Assembly: GCA_024277475.1 (NCBI GenBank)
Contig: JAJRVC010000484.1
Coordinates: 1 to 7,690 of the forward strand
Length of the DNA: 7,690 nt
Source: Deltaproteobacteria bacterium
GTDB lineage: Bacteria > Desulfobacterota > Desulfobacteria > Desulfobacterales > JAFDCJ01
Direction of reading: 5' to 3'
The translations under genes were made by a program, and so were the position numbers. Within the stretch, counting starts at the first letter, position 1. The number at the start of each line of letters is the position of its first letter. The notes under the pieces are model-generated. The model was not told the DNA's origin. It made no database searches and worked only from the letters and a program-made list of their open reading frames with translations. Shown piece by piece: positions 6,156 through 7,690 of the stretch.

Positions 6156-6161
6156 ACCTCC
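6156..6161 (-). promoter_or_regulatory. Strong Shine-Dalgarno for the cNMP-binding protein
   Basis: GGAGGT on the - strand lies 4 nt before the ATG at 6151 and fixes the start of this gene. It is the best ribosome site on the - strand of the window and contrasts with the weak one of the radical SAM gene. Confidence 0.75.
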
Positions 6162-6194
6162 GACTATCATTTGCCACCCAAAACCTAAAATCTC

Positions 6195-6229
6195 ATTTTA
6201 TACCGCATTTCAAAAAAGGGCAAGCGGTA
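6195..6229 (-). promoter_or_regulatory. Candidate promoter and overlapping inverted repeat of the cNMP-protein gene
   Basis: On the - strand TTGCCC (6218-6223) and TAAAAT (6195-6200) are separated by exactly 17 nt, giving a plausible sigma-70 promoter 44 nt upstream of the start codon. A 6-bp inverted repeat, TACCGC (6201-6206) and GCGGTA (6224-6229) with 17 nt between, brackets the -35 box and touches the -10 box, where a repressor could act. Both are pattern-based and tentative. Confidence 0.45.
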
Positions 6230-6356
6230 ATTCTATTTTGAAACTATAATTTGTATAAATTTAAGTTGGTTATAAAAGTTTTAGAATTGTTTTCGGCATG
6301 AAAGAAGGGATGGGATAAGACGATTTGAGTGTTCAGAAAATTCGTCAGCGTCCACA

Positions 6357-6384
6357 GGTTCAAAGTTCACCGTTCATAGTTACC
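6357..6384. repeat. Heptad GTTCA tandem repeats, copy B
   Basis: The core GTTCA recurs every 7 nt at 6358, 6365 and 6372, with a decayed fourth unit (GTTAC) at 6379; units read GGTTCAA, AGTTCAC, CGTTCAT, AGTTACC. A further isolated GTTCA is at 6331. The array shares its core with the units at 4471-4498 in the other gap, suggesting a repeat family dispersed in this genome. Confidence 0.6.
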
Positions 6385-6439
6385 TTATCCATAAAGCGCT
6401 TGCATGCAACACATTGGAATATTGGTCTCGGACCCGGTT

Positions 6440-6468
6440 TGTTCCATCAACGACTGAGTCGTGTTCCA
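6440..6468. repeat. Palindrome flanked by 7-bp direct repeats downstream of purF
   Basis: TGTTCCA at 6440-6446 and again at 6462-6468, 22 bp apart, flank ACGACT-G-AGTCGT (6450-6462). As RNA the palindrome would give a 5-bp stem with a 3-nt loop. There is no following T-run in the purF direction. It could be a protein site or chance; the spacing of about two helical turns is worth noting. Confidence 0.4.
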
Positions 6469-6496
6469 AAACTATCTACAGAATACGATATCCGAG

Positions 6497-7690
6497 CTAG
6501 CCGCACTCAAGGCAATCTTTGGTTAAATGCAGATCGAATGCCACGGGATAACAGCCATCAAAACAGGCTTTGCAGAAATTATTTTCCGGATTCATAAATT
6601 CGGTAGCGTTTAGAAGCCCATCGATGCTGAGATAATACAGGGAGTCGAGTCCTAAAAAAACCCTTAACTCTTCAACCGTTTTGTGGGCTGCAATCAACTC
6701 TCCCCTGGTTGAAAAATCGATGCCGTAATGACAGGGAAACCGATGGGGGGGGCCACTTACGCGCATATGCACTTTTCTGACCCCCAGCTTCCGCAGTGCT
6801 TTTACCCGTGTTCTGACGGTTGTGCCCCTGATAATCGAATCTTCAATGATAATGATATCTTTTCCTTTTAAAAGTTTTTTTACAGGGTTGAGTTTTATAC
6901 GAACGCCGAAATCCCGCATGCTCTGGGTCGGTTGAATAAATGTTCTGCCCACATAATGGTTACGGATCATACCCAACTCAAAGGGTATACCGGATGCTTC
7001 CGAATACCCCAGCGCGGCATAGGTTCCCGAATCGGGAAACGGCATGACTAAGTCGGCTTCCACGGGTGCCTCTTCGGCCAGACGCCTGCCATGTGCTTTG
7101 CGCGTCAGATAAACATTCTGACCATAAAAAGTGCTGTCCGGTCTGGCAAAATAGATAAATTCAAAAATACAGAACGCCCGCCGGGTTGCAGGCGACGTTT
7201 TGATGCTCTTAATGCCATCGGGTCCGATAATGACAATTTCTCCGGGATCGAGTTCACGCACAAACTCGGCCTCCACAAGATCAAAGGCGCAGGTTTCGGA
7301 TGCCAGCACATAACTGCCGTTCAATTTTCCCAGGCACAACGGTCTGAACCCATAAGGATCTTTAATTCCTATAATTTCTCCCAGACTCGTCAACATCACG
7401 AATGAAAATGCTCCCTGCAGTCTGGAGACAGATTTAACCAACGCCTGTTCAAATCCGTATTCCAAATTTTTCACAAACAGATGCAAAAATATTTCACTGT
7501 CCATTGTGGTCTGAAAAATAGAGCCGGATTCTTCAAGCTCATCTTTCAGGATGTGAGCATTGACGATATTACCGTTGTGGGCCACAGCATAGGATTTTTT
7601 CCGGTGACGAACCAGAAAAGGCTGAGCGTTGGTCAGCACGGAGCTGCCCGTGGTGGAATAGCGCACATGACCGACGGCGCTGCGCCCCTC
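6497..7690 (-). CDS. purF: Amidophosphoribosyltransferase (glutamine PRPP amidotransferase), 5' end missing
   Basis: The frame is open to the window edge; 397 residues are visible of an expected 460-480, so the N-terminal catalytic Cys is outside. PurF makes 5-phosphoribosylamine from PRPP and glutamine, the first step of de novo purine synthesis, in the cytoplasm. The visible start GHVRYSTTGSS and HNGNIVN belong to the glutaminase domain, followed by DPYGFRPL. The phosphoribosyltransferase domain has RNHYVGRTFIQPTQSMR and the PRPP loop IIIEDSIIRGTT (about visible residues 281-291; the first acid is Glu rather than the usual Asp). Cysteines in FCIFEFIYFARPDS, FPCHYGIDFSTR and FCKACFDG correspond to the four ligands of the [4Fe-4S] cluster of Bacillus-type PurF, so an oxygen-sensitive cluster form is predicted. 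The protein ends in CLECG with two further cysteines. A G8 run (6745-6752) encodes SGPPH. The stop TAG is at 6497-6499. Confidence 0.98.
   Translation of the reverse strand, partial: EGRSAVGHVRYSTTGSSVLTNAQPFLVRHRKKSYAVAHNGNIVNAHILKDELEESGSIFQTTMDSEIFLHLFVKNLEYGFEQALVKSVSRLQGAFSFVMLTSLGEIIGIKDPYGFRPLCLGKLNGSYVLASETCAFDLVEAEFVRELDPGEIVIIGPDGIKSIKTSPATRRAFCIFEFIYFARPDSTFYGQNVYLTRKAHGRRLAEEAPVEADLVMPFPDSGTYAALGYSEASGIPFELGMIRNHYVGRTFIQPTQSMRDFGVRIKLNPVKKLLKGKDIIIIEDSIIRGTTVRTRVKALRKLGVRKVHMRVSGPPHRFPCHYGIDFSTRGELIAAHKTVEELRVFLGLDSLYYLSIDGLLNATEFMNPENNFCKACFDGCYPVAFDLHLTKDCLECG

Larger units (their letters stand above)
6152..6496. other. 345-nt intergenic region between purF and the cNMP-protein gene
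   Basis: No credible gene is seen. The left part (6152-6300) is AT-rich and carries the promoter region of the cNMP-protein gene. The middle (6313-6390) holds a heptad GTTCA repeat enclosed by a 7-bp inverted repeat, GGATAAG (6313-6319) and CTTATCC (6384-6390). The right part, downstream of purF, holds the 10-bp palindrome TTGCATGCAA (6400-6409), a small GGTC-TCG-GACC hairpin (6424-6434) and a palindrome flanked by direct repeats (6440-6468). I see no clear intrinsic terminator with a T-tract for purF. Confidence 0.6.

Noticed and set aside
6245..6250. Perfect TATAAT on the + strand in the gap upstream of the cNMP-protein gene
   Set aside because: No acceptable -35 box at 16-18 nt spacing and no + strand gene follows; the region is AT-rich enough for chance matches.
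6357..6384. GGTTCAAAGTTCACC considered as the T-arm of a tRNA
   Set aside because: No acceptor, D or anticodon arm can be built around it, and the 7-nt periodicity explains the resemblance.
6325..6597. A 90-codon + strand open frame across the purF-cNMP gap
   Set aside because: It runs over the heptad repeat and then antisense into the well-supported purF 3' end, has no ribosome site, and its product has no recognisable motif.

Overview
The window looks like chromosomal DNA from a Gram-negative anaerobe, most probably a Desulfobacterota (sulfate-reducer-like) lineage. This assignment is inference. It rests on an outer-membrane lipid-transport operon, an iron-sulfur type PurF, a radical SAM protein, a stand-alone cyclic-nucleotide-binding protein, a small HTH/zinc-ribbon regulator, moderate GC with AT-rich gaps, and short degenerate GTTCA-type intergenic repeats. 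There is no rRNA, tRNA, transposase, CRISPR array or phage gene in the window.

Left half (+ strand): the 3' end of a ketoacyl-ACP synthase III-like gene (1-464) is followed after 38 nt by a three-gene set that I recognise as ydbH-ynbE-ydbL (503-4012). In E. coli this operon encodes an AsmA-like intermembrane bridge (YdbH), a small outer-membrane lipoprotein partner (YnbE) and a periplasmic modulator (YdbL), which together move phospholipid between the inner and outer membranes. All three are complete here, in the same order. The two small genes have strong AAGGAG ribosome sites, and a small hairpin sits between ydbH and ynbE.

Right half (- strand): reading leftwards from the right edge come purF (5' end outside the window), a 345-nt gap, a single-domain cNMP-binding protein (6151-5642), a radical SAM protein with a cysteine-rich C-terminus (5528-4509), and a 93-aa winged-helix/zinc-ribbon regulator (4361-4080). 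That regulator ends convergently with ydbL; the two 3' ends share a 12-bp inverted repeat. Gaps of 113-345 nt with their own promoter-like sequences suggest that the - strand genes are mostly separate transcription units rather than one tight operon.

The points most worth following up are the ydbH-ynbE-ydbL module in a probably non-enterobacterial genome, the orphan radical SAM gene whose start codon directly abuts a perfect 8-bp inverted repeat with half-sites 21 bp apart, and the heptad GTTCA repeats shared by two separate gaps. I see no evidence strong enough to claim a wholly new multigene system.
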